Of a stretch of DNA of 64,000 nucleotides, positions 1-7,930 are shown one piece after another. Below the pieces are notes generated by a model. The model was given only the letters and a program-made list of their open reading frames with translations. It searched no databases and was not told where the DNA came from. The translations under genes and the position numbers were made by a program. Each line of letters starts with the position of its first letter. The stretch's first letter is position 1. This DNA comes from Aestuariivita sp. (GTDB lineage: Bacteria > Pseudomonadota > Alphaproteobacteria > Rhodobacterales > Rhodobacteraceae), in NCBI RefSeq assembly GCF_021404545.1, contig NZ_JAAWWD010000035.1, positions 1-64,000 of the forward strand, read 5' to 3'.

Positions 1-201
1 GGTCGCCCCCCGGTACCCGGGCAGAAGCAAAGCAAGAGGGCGGTGAAACGACAGAAGCGCCGCTACAAACGGCGCAACCGGATCGAGATCATGTTTGGCA
101 GGCTCAAGGATTGGCGGCGCGTGGCAACACGATACGACAGATGCCCGAAGGTCTTCCTCTCAGCAATCGCCCTCGCAGCATTGGTCATTTACTGGTTATG
201 A
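1..201 (+). mobile_element. IS5-family transposase, 3' end only
   Basis: The frame is open from the first base and ends at TGA 199-201. It carries the basic C-terminal end of an IS5/IS427-type DDE transposase, with RNRIEIMFGRLKDWRR, then RYDRCPKVFLSAIALAA and a final VIYWL. The E in RNRIE is the expected last residue of the DDE triad. The rest of the gene lies left of the window, so it may be complete there. Its stop overlaps the ATG of the hsdM relic at 198, which suggests the element sits directly against the restriction gene. I could not define the terminal inverted repeat. Confidence 0.8.
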
Positions 202-635
202 GTCCTGACCCTAGTGAAGTCAAATCCGCCCTGTGGGACGGAGCCAACACTCTGCGGGGCTCGGCAGTCGATCGGACCGATTGGAAGGGCTATATCCTGC
301 CGCTCCTGTTCTTCAAACGCATTTCCGATGTTTGGGATGAAGAGACTGCCGAAGCGCAGGAGATCTATGGCGAGGCGGATCCTTCGCTGTTCCCCGAGAT
401 CCACCGTTTCGTCGTTCCCGAAGGTTGCCATTGGAATGATGTTCGCGAAACCGCGACGAACGTTGGTGCCGCGCTTCACCGCGCCATGCAGGAGATCGAG
501 CGGGCCAACCCAGACACGCTCTTCCGCGTTTTCGGGGCCGCCGACTGCCTTCGGTCACGACTTGTCCGATCTGCGACCGAGAGTCTTGGAGTCGCTGGGA
601 TCGCAAATGCGTCTTTTGCAACGAGGACCGGTTGA
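198..635 (+). pseudogene. hsdM: type I restriction-modification M subunit (HsdM), truncated relic
   Basis: From ATG 198 the product starts MSPDPSEVKSALWDGANTL and continues through LPLLFFKRISDVWDEE, typical of the N-terminal helical domain of type I DNA methyltransferases. Similarity runs to about RVFGAAD near base 543. After that the frame turns into unrelated residues and stops at 635. Complete HsdM proteins are about 500 residues, and the methyltransferase domain with its NPPF/Y motif is absent. No hsdS or hsdR lies downstream. The gene is therefore a 5' fragment, probably cut by recombination next to the insertion sequence. It is not expected to methylate DNA. Confidence 0.75.
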
Positions 636-742
636 TCTGCGATCTATGCGAAACCGAGTGTGATCCGGAAGACTACAACACCCTTGATGGCCTTTGTTTC
701 TCATGTTCATGGGGAATGCAGAAAGCGATGCGCCATGACTGA
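545..742 (+). pseudogene. cysteine-rich zinc-ribbon-like tail without a start codon
   Basis: In the frame ending at TGA 740-742 the translation contains CPIC, CVFC, CDLCETEC and CFSC, the spacing of zinc-binding knuckles. It ends with SWGMQKAMRHD. There is no ATG or well-placed start. The segment begins where recognisable HsdM sequence ends, so it looks like the 3' end of another gene joined to the hsdM fragment. I do not recognise the parent family. The regular CxxC spacing in a non-hsdM frame argues against chance. Confidence 0.5.
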
Positions 743-993
743 AGCGGCCTAGTTTCCACCGATACAGTTGACCAGTGCTGGTTCGATCTGTGTTCCATCT
801 TTAGAGCACGACCGCCGTCGAAGTGTTCAGTTGCGCATAGAAAAAATAATTTCAAATCAGGGACTTGCAACCTATTCACCAAATCGGCGCAGTCATGAGG
901 TCCGGAGAATATCGGCCCGGAGAGACCGCTTTCGGGCCTCATGGCGCAGGGGCCGGTGCTCAGCCCCGCCCGCATAACCCCCGAATACAACGG
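743..993. other. intergenic region with no supported gene
   Basis: No convincing coding frame is visible on either strand. The section around 840-880 is AT-rich. A stem with arms 914-919 and 933-938 (GGCCCG/CGGGCC) and outer arms CATGAGG/CCTCATG (894-900 and 937-943) is present but has no assigned role. The segment probably includes debris of the rearrangement that truncated hsdM. Confidence 0.4.
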
Positions 994-1015
994 AAAAATC
1001 CGGCCTCAGCCGGAT
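994..1015 (-). terminator. Rho-independent terminator of tRNA-Ser
   Basis: On the minus strand ATCCGGC, a four-base loop and GCCGGAT form a perfect 7-bp stem followed by five T. It lies 27 bases beyond the CCA end of the tRNA-Ser gene on the same strand, the expected place for its terminator. Confidence 0.75.
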
Positions 1016-1041
1016 CGGGAGAACGCTTTCGCGAGGGCAAG

Positions 1042-1131
1042 TGGCGGGGAGACAGGGATTCGAACCCTGGGGACGCTCTCACGCCCAACGGTTTTCAAGA
1101 CCGCCGCATTCGACCACTCTGCCACCTCCCC
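1042..1131 (-). tRNA. tRNA-Ser, anticodon TGA
   Basis: Read on the minus strand the gene begins GGGGAGGTGGCAGAGTGG and ends with the acceptor strand TCTCCCC, discriminator G and an encoded CCA (1042-1044). The anticodon TGA is the complement of bases 1095-1097 and sits in CTTGAAA. The T-loop GGTTCGAATCC is intact. The long variable arm (GGGCGTGAGAGCGTCC region) identifies a class II serine tRNA. It reads UCA and related UCN codons. Confidence 0.95.
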
Positions 1132-1362
1132 GGTTGCGGGTGCCGCGCCCGGGTGGTTTAGGGCCAGCACGCGTGCTGAGCAAGGGAAAATGGCCACCGG
1201 CGCGGAAGGGAAAACTTGCCGACTGGCCAAGCCAGACCTTTCCATATCGTCCAGCACACGCTATTGTTTCGTCCCAATAGATGGCAGGATCCGCCGGACT
1301 GCTGCCGCGCGGGAAACAGAGCGCTAAAATGCGCCGCACCAACAGGCAAGGGGCACAGACCT

Positions 1363-2286
1363 ATGACGGATCATCGCGTGGGGGCAGGCTTATCCATTCG
1401 CATAGCGGGCCTGGGATTGGCGCTTGTCTTGCTGGCAGGCTGTGACGAGATGCCGAGCCAGCTTGCCTTTCTCCAGCCCGGCGACCGCGACGCAAACGAA
1501 GTCTCTTCGGCAGCGGCCCCGGCGGCGACGACCCTGATCGAGCGTGATGTGGAAGCGCCAGAGGTCTTCCAGGTGACCGAGGCAGGGCTTTGGGACGGGC
1601 GTCCGTCTCTGGGTGGTGTCTGGGTCGCCCATCCCGATGTCAGCGAACCTGAACGTGTGATCATCCGCAACGCCGCGAACGGGAAGTTCGTCATCGGCGC
1701 GCTGTTCAGGCGCGAGCGTGACATTCCCGGACCGCGTGTGCAGACATCCTCTGACGCGGCGGCAGCGTTGGGGATGCTGGCCGGATCCCCGGTGCAACTG
1801 AACGTCACCGCGCTGCGGCGCGAGGCCGTGGAAGAGGCACAAGAGCCCGAAACCGTGGACCACGTCGAGACGGCCGAAGAGATCACCGAACAGACGCTGG
1901 ACCCGATTGCGGCAGCCGGTGCTGCACTGGACCAAGAGACGGTTGCCACAGCGGCGGCCGTCAGCGCAACCGGCGCGACACTGGCCTCTGCCGCCACAAG
2001 CAGCGCTGCACCTGCGGCTCCCGCGCCACAACCGGCGCCAAGCCGCTCCTCCCTGGGCAAGCCCTATATCCAAATCGGTATCTTCAGTGTCGAGGCCAAT
2101 GCAAACCGCACGGCAGACATGATGCGCGGTGCGGGCATGGTGCCGACCGTCTTTGCCCAGACCGCGAATGGCAAACCGTTCTGGCGGGTCGTCGTGGGGC
2201 CCGCGCGCACCAGCTCGGAACGCGCGACCCTTCTGAACACGGTCAAGGGCGTCGGTTTTTCCGACGCCTATGCCGTCAGCAACTAA
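1363..2286 (+). CDS. SPOR-domain lipoprotein
   Basis: The 307-residue product starts at ATG 1363, preceded by a GGGG stretch. It has a lipoprotein signal: a hydrophobic segment ending LLAGC, which would place a lipidated Cys near residue 28. A low-complexity Ala/Glu/Pro middle follows. The last 75 residues (KPYIQIGIFSVEANANRT to the end) form a SPOR domain, which binds denuded peptidoglycan glycan strands at division sites. The gene overlaps the start region of the D,D-carboxypeptidase gene downstream, suggesting joint expression of two cell-wall proteins. RlpA also carries SPOR, but no double-psi barrel is evident here, so it is not called RlpA. Confidence 0.8.
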   Translation: MTDHRVGAGLSIRIAGLGLALVLLAGCDEMPSQLAFLQPGDRDANEVSSAAAPAATTLIERDVEAPEVFQVTEAGLWDGRPSLGGVWVAHPDVSEPERVIIRNAANGKFVIGALFRRERDIPGPRVQTSSDAAAALGMLAGSPVQLNVTALRREAVEEAQEPETVDHVETAEEITEQTLDPIAAAGAALDQETVATAAAVSATGATLASAATSSAAPAAPAPQPAPSRSSLGKPYIQIGIFSVEANANRTADMMRGAGMVPTVFAQTANGKPFWRVVVGPARTSSERATLLNTVKGVGFSDAYAVSN

Positions 2287-2317
2287 CCCAGTATCAAGAC
2301 CGGGGGGATCCCGTACC

Positions 2318-3496
2318 GTGAGACCATTCATTCCCGCTTTCATCCGCCCCATGGCCGCAGCCGCGCTTGCGCTTGGGCTGGCCCTGCCTGCTGCGGCGTT
2401 TGATACGCGTGCGACATCAGCCTTCGTGATGGACCAGACCACGGGCACGGTGCTGTTGTCCAAGAACGCCGAAGAACCATTACCACCCGCCTCGATGTCC
2501 AAGCTGATGACGCTCTATATGACATTCGAAGCGGTCCGCGATGGTCGACTGAATCTCGACGAACGGTTGCCGGTCTCGGAACATGCGATGTCGTTTGGCG
2601 GATCGACCATGTTTCTCGACACCACCGACCGGGTCAGCGTCGAGGACCTCTTGCGTGGCATGATCGTAATGTCGGGCAACGATGCCTGTGTGGTGGTCGC
2701 CGAGGCGCTCAGCCCCGACGGGACAGAGGCGGGGTTTGCCCGGATGATGACCGAACGGGCGCGCAGTCTGGGGATGGAGAACTCGACCTTCATGAACGCC
2801 TCGGGCTGGCCGCAGGCCGGGCATCGCATGTCGATGCGCGATCTGGCCATTCTCGCGGATCGCCTGATTACTGATTTCCCCGAGTTCTACCCGCTTTTTA
2901 ACGAGGCCGAGTTTGCCTTTGACGGGCGCGCCCCGCAGAACACCCGCAACCGCAACCCGCTTTTGGGATTGGGGATCGGCGCCGATGGCCTGAAAACCGG
3001 CCACACGCAGGAGGCAGGCTTCGGTCTGGTTGGCTCGGCCAAGCAAGGCGAGCGTCGGGTGATCTTTGTTATTTCGGGCATCGACACCGCCCGCCAGAGA
3101 GCCGAGGAGGCAGAGGCGATAGTCAACTGGTCGTTTCGCCAATTTACCCAGCGTGACCTTGCCCAGGCCGGAACCCAGCTTGCCCAGGCCGAGGTCTGGA
3201 TGGGAGCCGAGCCGACGGTAGGGCTGGTGGCCGCCGAGACGATCTCGACCCTGATCCCGGTGATGGGTGCAGACGCGGTTGAGGCCGAGGTGATCTATCG
3301 CGGCCCCATTCAGGCTCCGATCGAAGCGGGGCAAGTGCTGGCTGAGCTTGTTTTCACCCCTCAGGATCTGCCCCAGGTGCGCGTGCCGCTCGTGGCTGAA
3401 CGCAGCATCCCGCGCGGCGGCTTCATGGTGCGCGTGACCACAGCGGCCAATGTTCTTTTACGGCAGATCGCCGAAGGTCCCGAGACCGCGATGTGA
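2318..3496 (+). CDS. D-alanyl-D-alanine carboxypeptidase (PBP5/6-like, peptidase S11)
   Basis: The protein trims the terminal D-Ala from peptidoglycan stem peptides in the periplasm. From GTG 2318, which has GGGGGGA 9 bases upstream, it is 392 residues with a Sec signal ending near LPAAA. The S11 motifs are all present: SMSK (residues 59-62) holding the nucleophile, SGN in the segment MSGNDACVV, and KTG in GLKTGH. A C-terminal beta-rich domain of about 100 residues follows, as in DacA/DacC. ATG 2270 lies inside the SPOR gene and has no ribosome-binding site; ATG 2351 would shorten the signal. Its last codon ATG and stop overlap the tmk start. Confidence 0.9.
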   Translation: MRPFIPAFIRPMAAAALALGLALPAAAFDTRATSAFVMDQTTGTVLLSKNAEEPLPPASMSKLMTLYMTFEAVRDGRLNLDERLPVSEHAMSFGGSTMFLDTTDRVSVEDLLRGMIVMSGNDACVVVAEALSPDGTEAGFARMMTERARSLGMENSTFMNASGWPQAGHRMSMRDLAILADRLITDFPEFYPLFNEAEFAFDGRAPQNTRNRNPLLGLGIGADGLKTGHTQEAGFGLVGSAKQGERRVIFVISGIDTARQRAEEAEAIVNWSFRQFTQRDLAQAGTQLAQAEVWMGAEPTVGLVAAETISTLIPVMGADAVEAEVIYRGPIQAPIEAGQVLAELVFTPQDLPQVRVPLVAERSIPRGGFMVRVTTAANVLLRQIAEGPETAM

Positions 3497-4125
3497 CCGG
3501 GCCCGGGCTTTTCATCACCTTTGAAGGCATCGACGGTTCCGGCAAATCCACGCAGGCGCGCCTGCTAGCCGCGCATTTGCAGGATGAGGGTCATGACGTC
3601 ATTCTGACACGGGAGCCCGGCGGATCGCCCGGGGCCGAGGAAATCCGCTCTCTTGTTCTTGAGGGGGACCCTGACCGGTGGTCGGCAGAGACCGAGATCC
3701 TGCTTTTCACCGCCGCGCGGCGCGATCATCTGGAGCGCCTGATCGCGCCAGCCCTTGCCCGCGGTCAGATCGTGATCTGCGACCGCTTTGCCGATTCCAC
3801 ACGGATGTATCAGGGGCTCAGCCGGGGCGATCTGCGCGGTCTGGTGGATCAGTTGCACGACCTGATGATCGGGCGGGAGCCGGACATGACGCTGCTCATC
3901 GACATGGAACCGGATGTCGGCCTGGGTCGCGCATTGTCGCGGCGCGGGACCGAGGAGCGGTTCGAGGAATTCGGCGAAGAGATGCAGGTGCGGATGCGCG
4001 CCGGGTTTCTGGAGCTGGCCCGCGAATTCGCCGACCGGTTTCACATCATCGATGGCGCCCAAGGCATTGATACGGTCGCGGCGGATGTCCGTGACGTGGT
4101 GGCACGCGCATTGGCCGCGCGCTGA
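3493..4125 (+). CDS. tmk: thymidylate kinase
   Basis: Tmk phosphorylates dTMP to dTDP with ATP in the cytoplasm. The start is GTG 3493, overlapping the upstream TGA in a GTGA junction, so translation is probably coupled. The 210-residue product has the P-loop FEGIDGSGKST near its N terminus, the DRFADST motif of the nucleoside-binding site, and a LID region rich in Arg. Length and order match the family. The order dac-tmk-holB-tatD-MBL hydrolase is a familiar alphaproteobacterial arrangement. Confidence 0.97.
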   Translation: MTGPGLFITFEGIDGSGKSTQARLLAAHLQDEGHDVILTREPGGSPGAEEIRSLVLEGDPDRWSAETEILLFTAARRDHLERLIAPALARGQIVICDRFADSTRMYQGLSRGDLRGLVDQLHDLMIGREPDMTLLIDMEPDVGLGRALSRRGTEERFEEFGEEMQVRMRAGFLELAREFADRFHIIDGAQGIDTVAADVRDVVARALAAR

Positions 4126-4164
4126 TGGTTTCCGACGCCGGTCCGGGCTGATACACCGCTTGGC

Positions 4165-5301
4165 ATGAGTCCCTCCGACACAGATGGCCCCCGCCCGGAC
4201 CAGACCCCCGGCGCCCCGCATCCCCGCGAAACCGCGCGCCTTCTGGGTCAGGCCGCGGCGGAGGTCGAGTTTCTACAGGCCTTCAATTCGGGCCGCATGC
4301 ATCACGGCTGGATGCTGACCGGCCCGCGCGGGGTCGGCAAGGCAACACTCGCCTACCGGATCGCGCGGTTTCTGCTGGCCACGCCCCCGGTCGACGACGA
4401 CGGGCTTTTTGGCGCCCCGCCGCCGCCCGGCACTCTGGAGATCGACCCCGAGCATCCGGTGGCACGCCACATTCTGGCCGGGGCCGAGCCGGGGCTAAAA
4501 ACGGTGACCCGCTCGCTCACCGATACGGGCAAGCTGAGCGATATGATCCGCGCGACCGATATCCGCGCGCTCAACAGCTTTTTCGGGTTGTCGGCCACCG
4601 AAGGCGGGCGGCGGGTGGTCATTGTCGACGCCGCGGACGAGATGAATACACAAGCCGCCAATGCGCTCTTGAAGATGCTGGAAGAGCCGCCCCGGGATGC
4701 CGTTCTGCTATTGATCGTGCATCAACCCGCACGCCTGCTGCCCACCATCCGCTCGCGCTGTCGCACCTTGCGGCTTAGCGCGCTGTCGCCGGTCGATATG
4801 GCTCAGGCGCTGCAAGAGGCCGGCAGCCCTGCGGTCGAAGGGACTGCCGCGCAAGCTCTGGCCGAGCTGTCGGGCGGCTCTGTCGGGACGGCGTTGCGCC
4901 TGTTGGTGCTGGATGGGCTTTCGCTTTATGCAGATCTGATCACGCTTCTTGCAACCCTGCCCCGGTTTGACCGCGCCCGCGCGCGCAGCCTGGCCGACAG
5001 CGTCGCGGGCGCGCGCAATGCCGAGCGTCTTGCGTTGCTCTTTGATCTTCTGGATCTGGCCCTGACCCGGTTGGCGCGCACCGGTGCCACGGGCCAGCCC
5101 CTGCCCGAGGCCGCTCCGGGCGAGGTTGACACGTTCGCACGTCTGGCGCCGGATGCCCGGTCCGCGCGCGCCTGGGCCGATACCGCGGCACATATCAGCG
5201 CACGCGCACGTCATGGCCTGGCGGTCAACCTTGACCCCGCCGCCCTTGTCCTAGATACGATCTTCAGCATCGCAAAGACGGCCCAACCCGCATCCTCATG
5301 A
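4165..5301 (+). CDS. holB: DNA polymerase III delta-prime subunit
   Basis: HolB is the delta-prime component of the clamp loader that places the beta sliding clamp on DNA. The 378-residue protein has a P-loop-like TGPRGVGKATLA near residue 50, a Walker-B-like VVIVDAADEMN followed by the sensor segment NALLKMLEEPP, and the RSRCR arginine motif near residue 195. It lacks the cysteine zinc module of gamma/tau, which fits a delta-prime subunit. It ends in ATGA overlapping tatD. The ribosome-binding site upstream of ATG 4165 is weak. Confidence 0.92.
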   Translation: MSPSDTDGPRPDQTPGAPHPRETARLLGQAAAEVEFLQAFNSGRMHHGWMLTGPRGVGKATLAYRIARFLLATPPVDDDGLFGAPPPPGTLEIDPEHPVARHILAGAEPGLKTVTRSLTDTGKLSDMIRATDIRALNSFFGLSATEGGRRVVIVDAADEMNTQAANALLKMLEEPPRDAVLLLIVHQPARLLPTIRSRCRTLRLSALSPVDMAQALQEAGSPAVEGTAAQALAELSGGSVGTALRLLVLDGLSLYADLITLLATLPRFDRARARSLADSVAGARNAERLALLFDLLDLALTRLARTGATGQPLPEAAPGEVDTFARLAPDARSARAWADTAAHISARARHGLAVNLDPAALVLDTIFSIAKTAQPASS

Positions 5302-6113
5302 CGCAGACCCCCCAGATCCCACAAATCACCGACAGCCACTGTCACCTCGACTTCCCAGATTTCGACGGACAGATGAACGATGTCCTGACGCGCGCCGCCG
5401 AGGCCGGCGTGAGCCGCATGGTGACCATCTGCACAAAGCTGCGGCTGGAGCCGCAGATTCGCGCCATCGCCGAGACGCACGCACCCGTGTTTTATGCCGC
5501 AGGCACCCATCCGATGAGTGCCGCGGATGAACCGCTGGCAACCGTGGAGGAGCTGATCGCGCTGACCCGCCACCCCAAGATGGTGGGGATCGGCGAAACG
5601 GGGCTCGATTATCACTACACATCCGACAGTGCGGAAATCCAGCAAACCTCCCTGCGGATCCACATCGCAGCGGCGCGCGAAACCGGTCTGCCCCTGATCA
5701 TTCACGCCCGCGCGGCGGACGAGGATATGACGCGCATCCTGACCGAGGAATACCGCAACGGTGCCTATTGCTGCGTCATGCATTGCTTTTCGTCTGGCGC
5801 CGGGCTGGCCAAGGCCTCCCTAGATCTGGGCTTTTACCTGTCGATGTCGGGCATCGCTGCCTTTCCGCGCAGTCAGGAGCTGCGCGATATCTTTGCCGCC
5901 GCCCCCGTCGAGCGCATTCTGGTTGAGACCGACGCGCCCTATCTCGCTCCGCCGCCCTATCGCGGCAAACGCAACGAGCCTGCTTATGTGGCCCATACAG
6001 CGCGTGTGGGCGCAGAGCTGTTCGGGATGGATTACGCTGACTTCGCCGCCCAAACCGAGGCAAATTTCGACAGCCTCTTTTCCAAGGCCGCCAGTTGGAG
6101 AGCCGCCGCATGA
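5298..6113 (+). CDS. tatD: TatD-family metal-dependent DNase
   Basis: This 271-residue TIM-barrel hydrolase belongs to the TatD/YcfH family of 3'-5' DNases. Metal ligands are visible: SHCHLD at the N terminus, the GETGLDYH segment near residue 100, IIHARAADED, VMHCFS, and the ETDAPYLAPPPYRGKRN motif near residue 210. It starts four bases inside holB (ATGA) and ends in another ATGA shared with the MBL hydrolase gene. YcfH-type TatD proteins are commonly linked to tmk-holB. Confidence 0.93.
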   Translation: MTQTPQIPQITDSHCHLDFPDFDGQMNDVLTRAAEAGVSRMVTICTKLRLEPQIRAIAETHAPVFYAAGTHPMSAADEPLATVEELIALTRHPKMVGIGETGLDYHYTSDSAEIQQTSLRIHIAAARETGLPLIIHARAADEDMTRILTEEYRNGAYCCVMHCFSSGAGLAKASLDLGFYLSMSGIAAFPRSQELRDIFAAAPVERILVETDAPYLAPPPYRGKRNEPAYVAHTARVGAELFGMDYADFAAQTEANFDSLFSKAASWRAAA

Positions 6114-6910
6114 GCGGGCGCATGCGCTTTACCATCCTGGGCTGCGGATCCTCGGGCGGGGTCCCGCGCCTGGGCGGGCAATGGGGCGACTGCGATCCCG
6201 ATAACCCCAAGAACCGCCGCCAGCGCTGTTCGATGTTGGTTGAACGCGACGGGCCTGCTGGGACGACCAGTGTTTTGATCGACACCTCCCCTGATCTGCG
6301 GTCGCAATTGCTGACGACGGGCACGGGGCGGCTGGATGCCGTGGTTTATACCCACAGCCATGCCGATCACGTGCATGGCATCGATGATCTGCGCATGATC
6401 GTCTACAACATGCGTGCCCGCATTCCGGTCTGGGCCGATGGCGACACGCAAAACGCGTTGTTCGCGCGGTTTGGATATGCCTTCGTGCAACCCGAAGGCT
6501 CCCCCTACCCGCCCATCCTGGATATGAAGACAATCTCGGGCGCGTTCGAGGTGGATGGACCCGGCGGCGCGATCCCGTTCGAACCGTTCGAGGTCAATCA
6601 CGGCAGTATCGAAGCGCTCGGGTTTCGGATCGGCGGCCTGGCCTATCTGCCCGATGTGGCCGACATTCCCGATGATGTCTGGCCGGTTCTCGACGATCTC
6701 GATATCTGGGTGGTGGACGCGCTGCGCCGCACACCCCACCCGACCCATGCGCATCTCGACAAGACCTTGGGCTGGATCGAGCAGGTCAAACCCACCCGCG
6801 CGATCCTGACAAACATGCATGTCGACCTGGACTATGCGACGCTGAAGCAAGAGACACCCGATCATATCGAGCCCGCCTATGACGGCATGGTGATTGAGAT
6901 GGATATCTGA
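6110..6910 (+). CDS. MBL-fold metallohydrolase (PhnP/RNase Z-like)
   Basis: The start ATG 6110 overlaps the tatD stop and gives 266 residues beginning MSGRMRFTILGCGSSGGVP, the usual N terminus of this group. The metal-binding motif THSHADHVHGIDDL lies near residue 82, with further ligands in FEVNHG and LTNMHVDLDY near the C terminus. It resembles the PhnP cyclic-phosphodiesterase group, and similar proteins follow holB-tatD in many alphaproteobacteria. The physiological substrate is unknown. It is the last gene of the operon. Confidence 0.85.
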   Translation: MSGRMRFTILGCGSSGGVPRLGGQWGDCDPDNPKNRRQRCSMLVERDGPAGTTSVLIDTSPDLRSQLLTTGTGRLDAVVYTHSHADHVHGIDDLRMIVYNMRARIPVWADGDTQNALFARFGYAFVQPEGSPYPPILDMKTISGAFEVDGPGGAIPFEPFEVNHGSIEALGFRIGGLAYLPDVADIPDDVWPVLDDLDIWVVDALRRTPHPTHAHLDKTLGWIEQVKPTRAILTNMHVDLDYATLKQETPDHIEPAYDGMVIEMDI

Positions 6911-6988
6911 GGCTCTGTCTATCTTCGGTCCCAAATACTCCCAAATCCAGCGCCCAAGACGTGATCCGGCCAACCAGGTGCCTCGCTC

Positions 6989-7921
6989 ATGCTGCAAACA
7001 CTGATCGACGTCATCTTGCCGGTTTTTCTGGTGATCGGGTCCGGTTATGCGGTGACCCGCGCGGGATGGTTCACACCCTCCCATATCGACGGGATCATGA
7101 AATTCACGCAATGGTTCGCAATCCCCTGCCTGCTCTTTGCGGCGATCGCCAATCTGGATCTGTCGGCCAGTTTCAATCCTGACCTTCTGATCTCATTCTA
7201 TTCCGGGGCCGGGATTGCGTTTGCCCTGGGTATCACAGGCGCACGGGTTTTGTTCAAACGTGATTGGGAGGACAGCGTCGCCATCGGGTTTTGCTGCCTC
7301 TTTTCCAACTCGGTCCTTCTGGGCCTGCCCATCACCGAGCGCGCCTATGGCGCGGACAGCCTGGTCGGCAACTATGCGATCATCGCCCTGCATTCGCCGT
7401 TTTGCTACGGGCTGGGCATCACCACGATGGAGGTTGTGCGCAATCGCGGCAAGAGCGGCGGCGCACTGATCAAAGCCGTGACCAAGGCGATGTTTTCCAA
7501 CACACTGATCTTGGGGATAAGTCTGGGGTTCTTGTTCAACATCACCGGCTGGACCTTGCCAGGCCCGGTTGACGACGCGCTGTCGCTGATCATCGCGGCG
7601 GCCCTGCCGGGTGCGCTCTTTGCTCTGGGTGGGGTGTTGGTGCAATACCGACCCGAGGGGGACTTGCGCGCAATCGGCATGGTTTGCCTCATCGCGCTGA
7701 TGATCCATCCCGCAATCACTTGGGCCTTGGGCAAGTCGCTGTCTCTGCCACAGGACCTGTTTCGGTCCGGTGTTCTGACAGCGGCGATGGCGCCCGGCTT
7801 TAACGCCTATATCTTTGCCAACATGTATGGGCGTGCCAAACGGGTTGCCGCCTCCTCGGTACTGATCGCGACAGGCGCGTCCCTGATCACCACCTGGATC
7901 TGGCTGACCGTGCTGGGATAA
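6989..7921 (+). CDS. AEC-family permease (auxin efflux carrier type)
   Basis: The 310-residue integral membrane protein has about ten hydrophobic segments arranged as two five-helix halves, as in the AEC family of secondary transporters for malate, malonate or auxin-like acids. Recognisable features are the N-terminal LQTLIDVILPVFLVIGSGY, the glycine-rich GLPITERAYG segment and the terminal ATGASLITTWIWLTV. There is no clear ribosome-binding site before ATG 6989. The gene is separated from the upstream operon by 78 bases and converges on the TRAP permease gene. The substrate cannot be read from the sequence. Confidence 0.85.
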   Translation: MLQTLIDVILPVFLVIGSGYAVTRAGWFTPSHIDGIMKFTQWFAIPCLLFAAIANLDLSASFNPDLLISFYSGAGIAFALGITGARVLFKRDWEDSVAIGFCCLFSNSVLLGLPITERAYGADSLVGNYAIIALHSPFCYGLGITTMEVVRNRGKSGGALIKAVTKAMFSNTLILGISLGFLFNITGWTLPGPVDDALSLIIAAALPGALFALGGVLVQYRPEGDLRAIGMVCLIALMIHPAITWALGKSLSLPQDLFRSGVLTAAMAPGFNAYIFANMYGRAKRVAASSVLIATGASLITTWIWLTVLG

Positions 7922-7930
7922 CCCGCTCGC

